Origin: Rotaria sp. Silwood1
Lineage: Eukaryota > Rotifera > Eurotatoria > Philodinida > Philodinidae
DNA length: 64,000 nucleotides
Direction of reading: 5' to 3'
NCBI GenBank assembly: GCA_905250075.1
Contig: CAJNOP010000018.1
Span: 2,672,149-2,736,148 of the forward strand
The notes under the pieces were generated by a model. It had not been told where the DNA came from, ran no database searches, and saw only the letters and a list, made by a program, of their open reading frames with translations. A program made the position numbers and the translations under genes. Positions 10,832 to 20,971 of the stretch are shown in pieces (position 1 is the first letter of the stretch; every line of letters starts with the position of its first letter).

Positions 10832-10944
10832 AATTGCGGACACTTTTCACACCAATTAGTGAAAAATGGCCGCACTTTGGAATGATTGAATATGAGTTAT
10901 CTCATTTTTATCGTGTTTCCAAAAAGCGGACACTTTTTAATTAA
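10832..10944. repeat. MULE left terminal inverted repeat
   Basis: Inverted partner of 12643-12755. It begins AATTGCGGACACTTTTCACA and ends near CGGACACTTTTTAATTA. Confidence 0.85.
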
Positions 10945-11055
10945 GAAATAATCAATAGGCATTATAAGACAGCTTGATTCATTCAATTGCATCTGTAAAG
11001 AATAATTTATTCAAAGAAATACTATATATATACAAAAAAAAACATAGCAAAACAA

Positions 11056-12551
11056 TTACTCCTCATCACTACTATCTTTCGAATGAATTAGAACATCAAT
11101 GTAGCGATGACAAATGCTGCGTAATACCTTTCCATATGACTCAAAATCTTGATCTTGCAAAGATTTTAATTTTGCTGCTTTAAGTTTTGCATCGTCGCGA
11201 ATATCTATTGCCTTTCTGGGTCTTGTTGTACGCTGTTGAGCTTGTTCTTGCTCGTGACGAATCATTACTGATTCTTTAGACGATTTAATTTCGTTGAACC
11301 ATGTCCAGAGATCTGGATGTACTCGAATACGTGCATTTAACTGTCTGTCCCAGCCTTCAAGATGATTGTTGGTCCGTGATCTTTCACCAATGGAATCAAA
11401 ATGATTCCATAAAACAGATGAAAAACGACCATCTTCAACATAAGTGTTTAATACATAATCTGTTAATTTATCAAACTTCGAATCAATATTAGATAATACA
11501 TCAATTATACGCTCCATGAAGTTATTAATTTCGTTTGTTGGCACCAAAGGTAAACTAATAATGTTGGCTATTTGTCTTCTAATATTTTGTTCTTTAGATA
11601 ATTTTGTAAGACCATACTTCTTCACTTTCTTCCAAATATTTTTGGCAAAATGAAAATGGCAACATTTAACAACTGTTCTTGGAAATACTTGATTTATTGC
11701 ATTAATAGCAGATTGTTCAAAATCAATTAATATTGAGGTGGGATTCAAAGTAACATTTTTTTTTCGTTGCATATTGAACAAGTGACTGATATAAATTGAC
11801 GTAAGTTTATTCTGATTTGTCTTGGCAACATGAATAGACGATAGGCTTCATGCTGTACTCATCCCACACGTGTATGTAATAAGCTTGAGAAAATAATGAT
11901 GGTGCTGTACGAAAGGTTCCATCAGCATTCCAGTGATGATTTTTACTTAATATTTTTAGTGCTGATTCTGATGCGAAGGCGATAATCTTGTGTGGTGCGT
12001 TGGTATAACAAAATAAAAATTGTTCATGAGAATGAGTAAACGACATAATATCAGGAATTGTAATTGAATCCATCGATGTTGGTACTGAAGGTAAAGTTGT
12101 TTTACGAATAGAATATAAGGTTGATCTCCAAGCATCAAAACCTGGAATAGTAGCAGCTGAACCATTTACACGACGCTAGAATGAAAATGTGCAGTTTGAC
12201 AAACTCATGATTGAGTATTACTCAAGAACATTGAATACTCACAAACTTTTTAACTTCTTCTTCGTAAATTTTGCCTATTGGTACATCCACATCGGCTAAT
12301 ACACGACGTTTTATTCCAGTTAATACAACCTCTACATTATCATTTAGTTTTGGATCATGATCATGAGTTATACCGTTACATTTTATTATTGTATCATTTT
12401 GTAAAGTAACACTTCGAGTACAAGATTTATTTGTACAAACATATAAAGATATACCCTTTTGAGTTTCACGTTTCATTCGATATAAGTAATTATTATACAA
12501 TATTGCTTTTTCACCCTTTTGGGTTGTTGAGAAAGTAAAATTTGTAGTCAT
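11056..12551 (-). pseudogene. FLYWCH/MULE transposase, inactivated
   Basis: Exon 1 (12551-12243) encodes a FLYWCH zinc finger with the C-C-H-H pattern (YVCTNKSC, then GITHDHD). A 67 bp GT-AG intron follows (12242-12176), and the frame continues in phase at 12175. MULE catalytic blocks are visible: NADGTF for the first Asp, IDFEQSAINAI for the second, the CHFHFAKNIW block, and NNHLEGWDRQLN for the Glu. Two lesions lie between the first and second Asp: an in-frame TAA at 11809-11807, and a run of nine A (11764-11756 on the minus strand) where eight would restore the frame. Everything else stays open, so loss of function looks recent, or the A run could be a sequencing error. It ends with an acidic tail at 11056. 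It might be supplied in trans by other copies. Confidence 0.85.
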
Positions 12552-12642
12552 TGTATCAATTATGAAATGTTCTGTTATTTTTCATCGTTTTATAAGTTCA
12601 TCAATTATACATATCTCATAATCTTATTTCACAATAACTAAT

Positions 12643-12755
12643 TAATTAAAAAAGTGTCCGCTTTTTGGAAACGCAATAAAAATGAGATAACCTATATTCA
12701 ATCATTCCAAAATGCGGCCATTTTTCACTAATTGGTGTGAAAAGTGTTCGCAATT
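12643..12755. repeat. MULE right terminal inverted repeat
   Basis: Inverted partner of 10832-10944. It contains AAGTGTCCGCTTTTTGGAAA and ends with GTGTTCGCAATT. Confidence 0.85.
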
Positions 12756-13513
12756 AGTACAGAGCCTTTCTCATTCGTTTCGCTCTCTGGTGACGACTAC
12801 GCTTATTTTTTTGATTACTCTACTCGATAGGAAAGATTGCGATAATCATTTTGCGTTTTTTTATGGATAAATTGAGACAATTGGTTATATTGCATCATTA
12901 ACGTAAACACATGTTTTCATCCCACAAATATCTTATCATATTCAACTGTGCATTTGAAACCTATAAATATGCGACCAATGAGTAAAACCATGCGCCCAAC
13001 TTTTGATTATGTGTAAGCCATCAGGTAAAAATATGTAAGTAGATATTGATAATTGCAAACCATATGAATTTTTTACACAAAATACTCTCTACATATAATT
13101 CAAAAATTGTAGTGCTAAGAGCCCATAATCATTTTTTTCATTATTTAAAAATATCAGTCACATTATTTCAGTTAACATCAATGAATTATATTAGCAACAA
13201 TAAAAAATGAAGATCATGTTAATATGTAGGAGTGTTAAAACATTTCCTGATTGTAGTGGTGTTTCATTTGCGACAATTTGATTTTCAAGTCATCTCCCAC
13301 CTATCCTACACCTACCAAGTAATTTCGATAACGGTAACTCATACATTTCGGACCTCCGTTCTTTTATCGTTTAAAATTAGAGATAAATAATGAAATCTTA
13401 TTGAAGTTATGCGATAACATCTGTTGTAATGATGAATTTTTAACGATTCTGTGAGTCAAACCATGTTGTTGACATAATTCAAAGATCATGCTGGAAGAAA
13501 AATAAGAGAGAGA

Positions 13514-13558
13514 TTGTGGGTGTGGTTGAAGTTAAATCTCACACCCACATCCACACTC
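13514..13558. repeat. Telomere-like G-arm/C-arm hairpin, locus 3
   Basis: TTGTGGGTGTGG (from 13514), a short spacer, then CACACCCACATCCACACTC ending at 13558. Confidence 0.75.
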
Positions 13559-13804
13559 AACAGCTGTGTTGTATAATTGTGTTCACGAGATCCAATTTAT
13601 CGGAAAACTCTTGATAGATAGTTTTGCAAGTGAGCTTTAAAAATCTAAGAGAGATGGTAATAAAATAATCAGAGTTTATTTTTCACAAATTTGATGCTTT
13701 GTAGATAGTCTGGCGATGACGAATTATTCAATAGAAGAGATTTCCAATGAATTGCAGCAACAGTAACTTTTTCAAGACACACAGATGTCGTTAAGTAATC
13801 GCTT

Positions 13805-13864
13805 TGGGTGTGGGTGTGGGTGTAGGTGGATACAGGTTCCCTGCTCATCCATACTCACACCCTC
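13805..13864. repeat. Telomere-like G-arm/C-arm hairpin, locus 4
   Basis: The G arm GGGTGTGGGTGTGGGTGTAG contains consecutive TGTGGG hexamers. After about 16 bp comes the C arm CATCCATACTCACACCCTC. Confidence 0.8.
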
Positions 13865-13981
13865 TTGATCATTTTATCAATCTTTAAGATTGTGTACACC
13901 TTAATTGCATCCTTTTGTATATTTTCTCATTTCATGATACTTTTATCAACATATAATTCTGCGTGTGCTAAAATTGTTTAG

Positions 13982-14213
13982 CGTGTGGATGTGGGTGGTG
14001 TGAGTGTGGGCGTGGTTTTTTTTGGTTTTACTCTCTTCATAAACATGCACATACAGGCACACACGCACACCCGACATCCGCACCCACATTCACATTCACA
14101 CCCACACTAACACCAATACCCACAGCCACACCCCACAACCACACCCACCCCACACCTACATCCCGCAACTGAATCGGAGTGTTACCTCCACCTTGTTCCC
14201 ACATCCACACCCT
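13982..14213. repeat. Telomere-like G-arm/C-arm hairpin, locus 5 (long C arm)
   Basis: The G arm (13982-14015, including GTGGATGTGGGTGGTG) is followed by a C-rich tract from about 14045 to 14166 and another short C tract at 14197-14213. The C side is much longer than the G side and is made of degenerate CACACCCACA units. Confidence 0.75.
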
Positions 14214-14599
14214 ATTTAACATAGTAACATGCCAACAAAACCTACCCGTTGAGCTACTTAGATTTTTCATTTAAATTCAAATGCAAAAAAAAAACCTTTT
14301 CAATATTTTTATCAGATATACTCGTAAATTTGTCTTAACAGCTCGTCAACTTAATTCTGTTTGCAATGTCAGTAGCAAGTGTCGCAATTGGTCATAAAAA
14401 ATAAAGATACTATTTTATCAGTCGTCACTGATAAGATGATTTTAAACTCTGACTTTTAAAAGAAAAAAAAACACTTTTTATAAAAAATAAAGAAAAATAA
14501 AATGCAATAACACAAAACTTGCTTTCAGTTCCTGTTACTACATATTCTAAAGTTTTTGAATCGTGTTTTACATATCATAATCATCTTTCAACAATCAAT

Positions 14600-17500
14600 A
14601 TGTATTTACTATCGCAATCCAACCTATTATTATTGTTATTTGCTACTTTTTTATGTAATGCAACACTGTATGAATGTGACAAAATTAATAAAGAAGATCC
14701 AGTGCAATATAGTTCGTCTATAATGGTATCAATTAGATATGATTGTCAACACAAGAATGATTCCATGACAGACTGTTGTCGTGGAACAATTCTTACTGAA
14801 TCATATATTCTTACAACAGCTGATTGCATTGATAGCTTACCGAGTGATATATCATTAGTTGATGTGACAATTGTTGCTGGTATTCACCATCGATTTAAAT
14901 CAGATCAAATAATTCGACAAGTTGATCGTATTATTATTCATCCAAACTGGAAAAATGATCGTAATAGTCAAAAGCATAATATTGCACTCTTACATTTATC
15001 AACTTCACTGGATTTCACCATAGATAAATATATTACTCGAATATGTCGATCAAAAGGCTTCAGTTTACTGAAAGATGTTTTACAATATCCATCGAATAGT
15101 ACTCGATTATTGGTTATGGAATGGGATCGTACTAAAGAACGCCCTGATACTATAGCATTTATGAGTCTACAACAGTATGAAGTATCTTTAGTGGATAACA
15201 ATGATCCAATATGCCAAGGATTGGTTTATCATGTCGAACAACAATTTTGTACGAGATTTTATCACAATACCAAAGGTTTGTTTTGAATAAATTTCATTAA
15301 CATTATATCGATTTTTGCTTTCTATAGATTCATGTAAGCGTACGTATTATGTCTAAAATACAATTGATAGTCTCTGTGAAAAATTGATTTTAACTTATTA
15401 GATAAACCTGGAGAGCTCATTTTACAATTGATTAACAATCGTTGGATGCAGGTAAAAAATTTATCATATAAAATGATACTTAAAAGTAAATGTATCCTTT
15501 CCCAAGCCAAAATTTTCTAAATAATGAATCCTATTCTCTAATATGTTTCACATGGTTTACTTCGCTTAATTCTTTGTTATTTTCTAGAAGCTTTATATTT
15601 ATTTTAATAATTTCCAATCTTTTAAGAAATCGAGAAAAAAAATTTTTTTTTTACATCCGAATGATTTGTTTTCCGTTAGGTTGGTATATTAAATTTTGTT
15701 GCAGAAGAAAGAAGTGGGACTTGCCTTGGCATTTATACTAGATTGTCATATTATTATGAATGGATAGAGTCTGTTCTAAATTTAAACAGTCTTACATCTT
15801 CATCGATTGCAAGAAATATTGATTCGATTACAAACCGTGCCATAACTTATAAATGTAATCGATTAATGGTATCATGTGGTTGTAGTAAAGAAAATGTTGA
15901 ATTATCATCTGCAAAAATTATTGGTGGCGAAGAAGCAATTCCATTCAGTTGGTCGATGATTGTATCTATTCGTTTGAACAATTTCGACGAGCATTCATGC
16001 GCTGGAACAATTCTTACTGAATCATATATTTTAACATCAGCACATTGTGTTGCTGGTACATTGGTATGGGATGTATCTATTGCTGCTGGTATGCATAATC
16101 GAATCACAGATTTCTCAATGATTCGTTATGTAACTGAGATTTATATACATCCTAATTGGAGCGGAAATGATGGTACTTATCGCAATGATATTGCAATATT
16201 ACGTATTTCTCCACCATTATCTATGCCGGGTATTTTAGGCCTTACTCGAATATGTGTGCCATATATTAATTCAATGACTGAAACAGTAAACTATCCACCG
16301 ACTGGTAGTCATCTAGTTATTGTTGGCTGGGGCTCAACCCAATATGATTACAATAGTACGTCTGATACACTTCAACAAACTAGTATATATATGATTGATA
16401 ACAATGATCCTATCTGTCAAGAATCGATTCATGACGAAGAAAAGCAATTTTGTGCTGGAATGTCTGGATACAGTAATAAAGAACATCTTTATTGTTTTTT
16501 ATTTCTAAGAAATATTTTTCTTTATTATTTCTTTTAGATCCATGTCAAGGTAAGTATAAATATCAGAAGTGTATACTTGATACAAAAATTGAATTTTAGG
16601 TGATTCGGGTGGTCCAGTTTTTCAATGGAAGGGTACTTATTGGGAACAAGTAAGATCTTTGATCTTTCAATCTTGCAGTTTTTAAGTGTATATTATAGGT
16701 AGGCATTATAAGTCATGGAGGAGAATGTAATCGTAATGCTTCTACGAGTATTTTTACCCGATTGGCTTATTATTTCGATTGGATGGAATCTGTAATAGGT
16801 AGTTCACTAACTACAACTACATTAAGACCTCCTCCAATCCCAACGTCATATGCATGTAATAAGACATCATCATGTGGTTGTGGTAAGGCTGATGTAGTTC
16901 TAACGTCTTCTCGTATTGTTGGCGGTGAAAATGCCATTGAAGATAGTTGGCCAATGATTGTATCTCTTCGTTTGGAAGGCACTAATGATCATTCATGTGG
17001 AGGAACAATATTATCTAATTCATATATTCTTACTGCTGCTCATTGTCTTCGTAGAATATCCACAGAACATCCAGCGGGTATTACTATTGAAGCAGGAATG
17101 ACAAATAGATCAGATCCATTACAAATCATACGTAATGTTGATCGAATTTATATGCATCCAAATTATACAAGTATACCAAATGATTATCGTCATGATATTG
17201 CTCTATTACATATTGATGAACCATTCGTATTTGAATCAAATTCAAGATTGACGAGAACATGTATTCATTATATTGATCCATCAATATCACAAACTCAATA
17301 TCCAAAGAATGGTACTCGTCTTGTTGTTATTGGATGGGGTGTACTTCGCTATCAAACTAGCTATCTTCCGGAAATTCTTCAACAAGCACAAGTCTTTACA
17401 ATTGATAATCAAGATCCGATATGTTTGAATTCTATGAATGACAGTAAATTACATTTCTGTGCTGGATTATATGAAGGTGGAAAAGGTTCGTATTTCATTA

Positions 17501-17927
17501 GGTTTTTTTCAAAAATATTTACTCAGTTTTTTTCTTGTTTTAGATTCTTGTCAAGGTATAATTGAAAGTATATTTCATGTTAGTATAATTATTGTCTATA
17601 GGTGACTCCGGTGGGCCAATATTTCAATGGACAGGACAGTATTGGGAACAAGTAGGTATTGTATCATATGGCAAGAATTGTGGACTAGCTACTTCTCCAG
17701 GTATATATACTCGACTATCTTATTATTATGACTGGATAAAAGAAATTCTCAAACGTGACGGTGAACATTTGGAACCGACTACGCTACAAGATGTAACTAC
17801 AATGAAGCCTACCAATACTTCATACCAATCATCTTCTACCACTACATTGAATAATGTATACAGATATGAATTTAATATTTTGATATATGGACTCTTTATT
17901 TGTTTATTTTTGTCCTATCAAATGTAA
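14600..17927 (+). CDS. Secreted or surface polyprotease with three trypsin-like domains, first one catalytically dead
   Basis: Nine exons join in frame to 905 residues: 14600-15275, 15328-15339, 15402-15451, 15680-16472, 16538-16549, 16600-16649, 16699-17485, 17544-17555, 17602-17927. The ATG at 14600 starts a signal peptide (MYLLSQSNLLLLLFATFL). Domain 1 has TTADC where the catalytic His should be, HNIALL where Asp should be, and CKHKPGEL in place of CQGDSGGP, so the whole triad is gone. Domain 2 keeps SAHC, NDIAIL and GDSGGP, but its splice gives Asn at the S1-pocket position. Domain 3 keeps AAHC, HDIALL and KDSCQGDSGGP with Asp in the S1 pocket, hence trypsin-like cleavage after Lys or Arg is expected. 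A Thr/Ser-rich linker and a hydrophobic C terminus suggest a membrane anchor. Each domain repeats the same 12-nt exon just before GDSGG, showing tandem duplication of an intron-bearing unit. It resembles vertebrate polyserases in plan. Confidence 0.88.
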
Positions 17928-18160
17928 AAAGCGCACATCATATAAACATGTTTTTTTCGATATAATAATACTTACAAGGCAGCGCTCATCCTAAGGATTC
18001 GCTGACCTTTTTTTGAAAGAGAACATCATTCATTTCTTGGAAATTTGTCTATAAAGATATTTTCAAAGTCAGTTGATGTCACGGATATTTTACCGAACAA
18101 ATTTATAGCTTCTTTCTATTACCAACATAACTGGATGATCGCAGCGTCTGTGTACCTAAA

Positions 18161-18259
18161 CTGTGTGGATGGATGTGGTTACAAGAGCGGGTATAGTTGT
18201 GACTGTCTGTATGAGTGTGTATCTCTTTGTCACTAATACGCAACCAAGCACACATCCAC
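18161..18259. repeat. Telomere-like G-arm/C-arm pair, locus 6 (weak)
   Basis: GTGTGGATGGATGTGG near 18161 and AAGCACACATCCACA near 18245, with further degenerate GT-rich sequence between. It is the weakest two-armed member of the set. Confidence 0.45.
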
Positions 18260-18624
18260 AAGTCCAAAAAATAGAAAGTTAGCGTCTGATTGGCGAAATT
18301 TCGGTCAATGGTAACTCGATTAGAAAATTCAACTTCAGATTTGGATTCCTGGTCCTCGATAACCTATAGCAAAGTTCTATCAAAACGACCAAAATCCTAG
18401 AAATAGAAAAGCTCATTTTTGATTAGCTTAGACAGACAAACAAATAAGCATACATTGATGTTTTCATGTAACACCCTTCTTTCAGAAAAGGGACTAAATA
18501 AGAATTTCAATGATATAAACACCTTGAAAGATAATACTGTCATAGTGTTGCCAATCAGACTTGGCAAAAATCGACGCTTATTCTTTCATTTGTTAGTGTC
18601 TTTATTCAATTTCACAATTAAGAA

Positions 18625-18765
18625 GAGGGTGTGGGTGTGAGGTGGGTGTGTGGGTGTGTGGGTAGGGTGTGGGTGTTGGTGGGGGGTGTGTGGTATGGGC
18701 GTGGGTATGAGTGTTTCATTGATGCGCAAACACACCCACCCACCCACACAGACACCCACACCCTC
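18625..18765. repeat. Telomere-like G-arm/C-arm hairpin, locus 7 (largest G arm)
   Basis: The outer ends are perfect complements: GAGGGTGTGGGTGT from 18625 and ACACCCACACCCTC ending at 18765. The G arm runs on to about 18711 with variants of GGGTGTGTGGGT, then a short spacer, then C-rich sequence from about 18728. Confidence 0.85.
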
Positions 18766-18770
18766 GACTG

Positions 18771-19625
18771 CATCGTAGTTACGCTCAGAGCTCATTCTGC
18801 ATCGCAGTTACGCGTAAAGGCGGCGCAGTTACCGCAGAGAAAGCTTATGCGAAAAGCTACTGTTACTGCGATGCAGTTGTACGAAACTGTGTCGCAGTAT
18901 GCGCACGTAAGATCCATCGTAATTAATACCAACCAATTATAAGTGGTCCTTTCTTTTTTTATAATTGGTCACACTCTAGCACAATAATTGAGTCGTACAA
19001 AGACTATAAAAGTCATTCTCTGTCAGAATTCTGTTCATAATTCATTCCGTCGTGATGGACGAAATGTATTCCGATTGTAATATTTTAATATGATTTTAGC
19101 TTTTCGCAATTTTTAGTAGTTTTTAATTTTGATTTTGTTCACAATAAATTTAAATTTTTTAATCCATTTCCTTCTGATTTCAAATTTTTCCTTTTAATTT
19201 TTAAAATTTTAAATTTTAAAAAATTTTTCAGAATTGGATTTTTTAAATTTTCTAATTTAAATTTCTTTTATATTTCTAATATTTTTTTGATTTGTCTAGG
19301 ATTTTTAATTCAAAAACAATTTAGTATTAATTTTTCAATTTATTTTGCTAAACTTTTAAAATTTATTCAATTTTAATTTTTTTGGTTCTTGTTAAATTAA
19401 ATTTGGAAAAGTTTCTTGTTGTTTAAAATTTTGTAATTTTTGAAGTTTTTGCATAAACGTTTATTTTTTTAAATTTTATTATTGTTTCCATTTCCTAATT
19501 TTTTGTATTGTAAAAAAAATATTTATAATTTGTAATAAAAACTGCCGTAAAAACCTCACATGCATTGATTGTTTTTATTGGAACTGCGATCGCAGTTACG
19601 GCGCAACTGCGTCGCACTTCAATCG
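18771..19625. repeat. ACTGCG/CGCAGT palindrome clusters flanking an AT island
   Basis: TGCATCGCAGTTA (18798-18810) is inverted as TACTGCGATGCA near 18864, and related words recur up to 18905. After the AT island a second cluster (about 19581-19620) holds the exact palindrome AACTGCGATCGCAGTT followed by AACTGCGTCGCA. The two GC-rich clusters may be the ends of one insertion of about 0.85 kb, but I could not define its borders. Confidence 0.4.
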
Positions 19626-20099
19626 TAATCGAACATATGGGTATATGCGTCTAATCGGTAGGGTGTCAGAAGAAGGAATATGTCAACAATTACATAGAAC
19701 AAAAGTCGGATTAACTGGCTTTAATTGCTTTTTTTCCGTCAAAGCGCCATTCCTTTTGGTATTGCCTGAGTATTATAATGTTATTATTCTGTCTTTTTTG
19801 TCCTATCATGATGATTGAGAAAAGAGATGATAGAGAATCGCAGTTCAAGGTCTATAGGCATGAGTGTAAAAAAAGACCAGCTATATATCTAGGTGTTTTT
19901 ATCCTCTTCAAATAATGTCAATATGGCAATCGAACCTTATTTTTTTCGCATCTCACAATGATACTGGATTTTCGTTTCTCTTCATCATGTCTATACCCAC
20001 ACATCGAATAGTATTTAAAGAAATCGAATCGACAGAAAAAAGTAAAGTAATCAGCTAAGAATCTGCATTCGAGACAAAAAAAACGATACAGTGCCAAAA

Positions 20100-20971
20100 A
20101 TGCTTGTCAACAACGTTGTTGTTTTGTTCATGATAACATATGTTGCTGCTCAACAAACTTGTCAACTGACTGATCCGGATATTCTTGGACCGTACTATCT
20201 TCCTGGTGCACCTACATCTAAAGAGCAACTTTGCGCCAATGTACCGGCACATGATCGATTGATTTTAACTGGACAAGTACTCGATTACGAATCGAAATGT
20301 CAACGTGGTGTTCCCAATGTGAAATTGGATTTATGGCAGGTAAAGGTTCTTGTCGAATTGAAAAAATAATTCGATCCATGTGTATTACTCTAGGCTAATT
20401 ACAATGGTGTGTATTCTGGTGGTCAGAATGCTAATGATTGGTGGTGTCGAGGTATCATTAAAACGGATTCCAATGGCAAATTTCGTATTACTACTCTGTT
20501 TCCTGGCCGTAAGTGTGACTTGTTTAGAATTATTAGATATATGAGATACTCTAATTCTAAGGCTACGATGACGGTGGTTACCGTCCGGCTCACATTCATT
20601 TCAAGGTTACTGCTGAAGGTTATCCAACATTAGTAACCCAATTGTATTTCAATCTTGATTATTATCTCTCACCACGTGATTCATGCAAACGCTGTAAGCA
20701 TAATTTCTTGTAATAGAAAAAGAAAAATCTCGAATTTATAAACATTTTTCCAGGTCGTAGCAATGCCAAATCGTTGGTGGTATCAGCCGTACATCGTGAT
20801 GATATCAAAACATTCGAAGGTAATTGGAATATTGTCTTGTCGAAAACTCAAAGAGCTGTCTCACGAGCGATAACACGTGAAACATTGAACCGAGGCTCAT
20901 ATATTCACGTGAAGGAACATATCATGCACTCGCGTCGCCCAACAACTATCGGTGAATTACTCAATGCGTGA
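20100..20971 (+). CDS. Secreted intradiol ring-cleavage dioxygenase-like protein
   Basis: Four exons (20100-20339, 20394-20508, 20562-20693, 20754-20971) with GT-AG introns of 43-60 bp join to 234 residues. The ATG at 20100 starts a signal peptide (MLVNNVVVLFMITYVAAQQ), so the protein is probably exported. The intradiol fold is seen in ILGPYYLPGAP, VPNVKLDLWQANYNG and the iron-site block GRYDDGGYRPAHIHF. The four expected Fe(III) ligands, two Tyr and two His, are all present (NGVYSGG; GRY; HIHF). The family cleaves catechols or protocatechuate between the two hydroxyls. Bacteria and fungi are the usual owners, and secreted animal versions are known mainly as transferred genes in mites, so foreign origin is plausible; the introns show it is settled in a eukaryotic genome. 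The C-terminal part (after about residue 165) is less typical. The substrate is unknown. Confidence 0.8.

Larger units (their letters stand above)
10832..12755 (-). mobile_element. MULE-type DNA transposon with long terminal inverted repeats
   Basis: Terminal inverted repeats of about 113 bp lie at 10832-10944 and 12643-12755, both starting AATTGC(G)GACAC-like and sharing CCAATTAGTGAAAAATGGCC and TTTCCAAAAAGCGGACAC; they differ at only a handful of positions. Between them is one minus-strand transposase gene with a FLYWCH finger and a MULE domain. The element is about 1.9 kb. MULEs usually make 8-11 bp target duplications; I could not find a convincing one at these edges. Confidence 0.87.
12756..14599. 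other. Intergenic with three telomere-like loci
   Basis: AT-rich, no coding frame seen apart from the low-complexity one created by the C-rich tract at 14037-14270. Three telomere-like hairpins lie at 13514-13558, 13805-13864 and 13982-14213. The last 150 bp would hold the protease promoter. Confidence 0.5.
17928..20099. other. Intergenic: hairpins, a GC-rich palindrome cluster and an AT island
   Basis: No gene seen. It contains a weak telomere-like pair (18161-18178 and 18249-18259), the long hairpin at 18625-18765, a cluster of ACTGCG/CGCAGT motifs (18771-18920 and again 19575-19625), and between them an almost pure A/T stretch (about 19080-19560) made of AAATTTT-like words. The open frames here are low-complexity artefacts. 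Confidence 0.5.

Noticed and set aside
10820..12770. Target-site duplication around the MULE
   Set aside because: Only GTAC is shared beside the ends; not convincing as an 8-11 bp duplication.
14519..14599. Upstream extension of the protease frame
   Set aside because: It begins with TTG, not ATG; the first ATG (14600) directly starts a signal peptide.
16473..16480. Frame reading through AATAAAG before the second microexon, as in domain 3
   Set aside because: That boundary has no GT donor; using GT at 16473 restores GT-AG splicing and phase.
14037..18942. Open frames in the GT/CA-rich tracts (14037-14270, 18586-18795, 18631-18942)
   Set aside because: Simple-repeat translations created by the telomere-like tracts.
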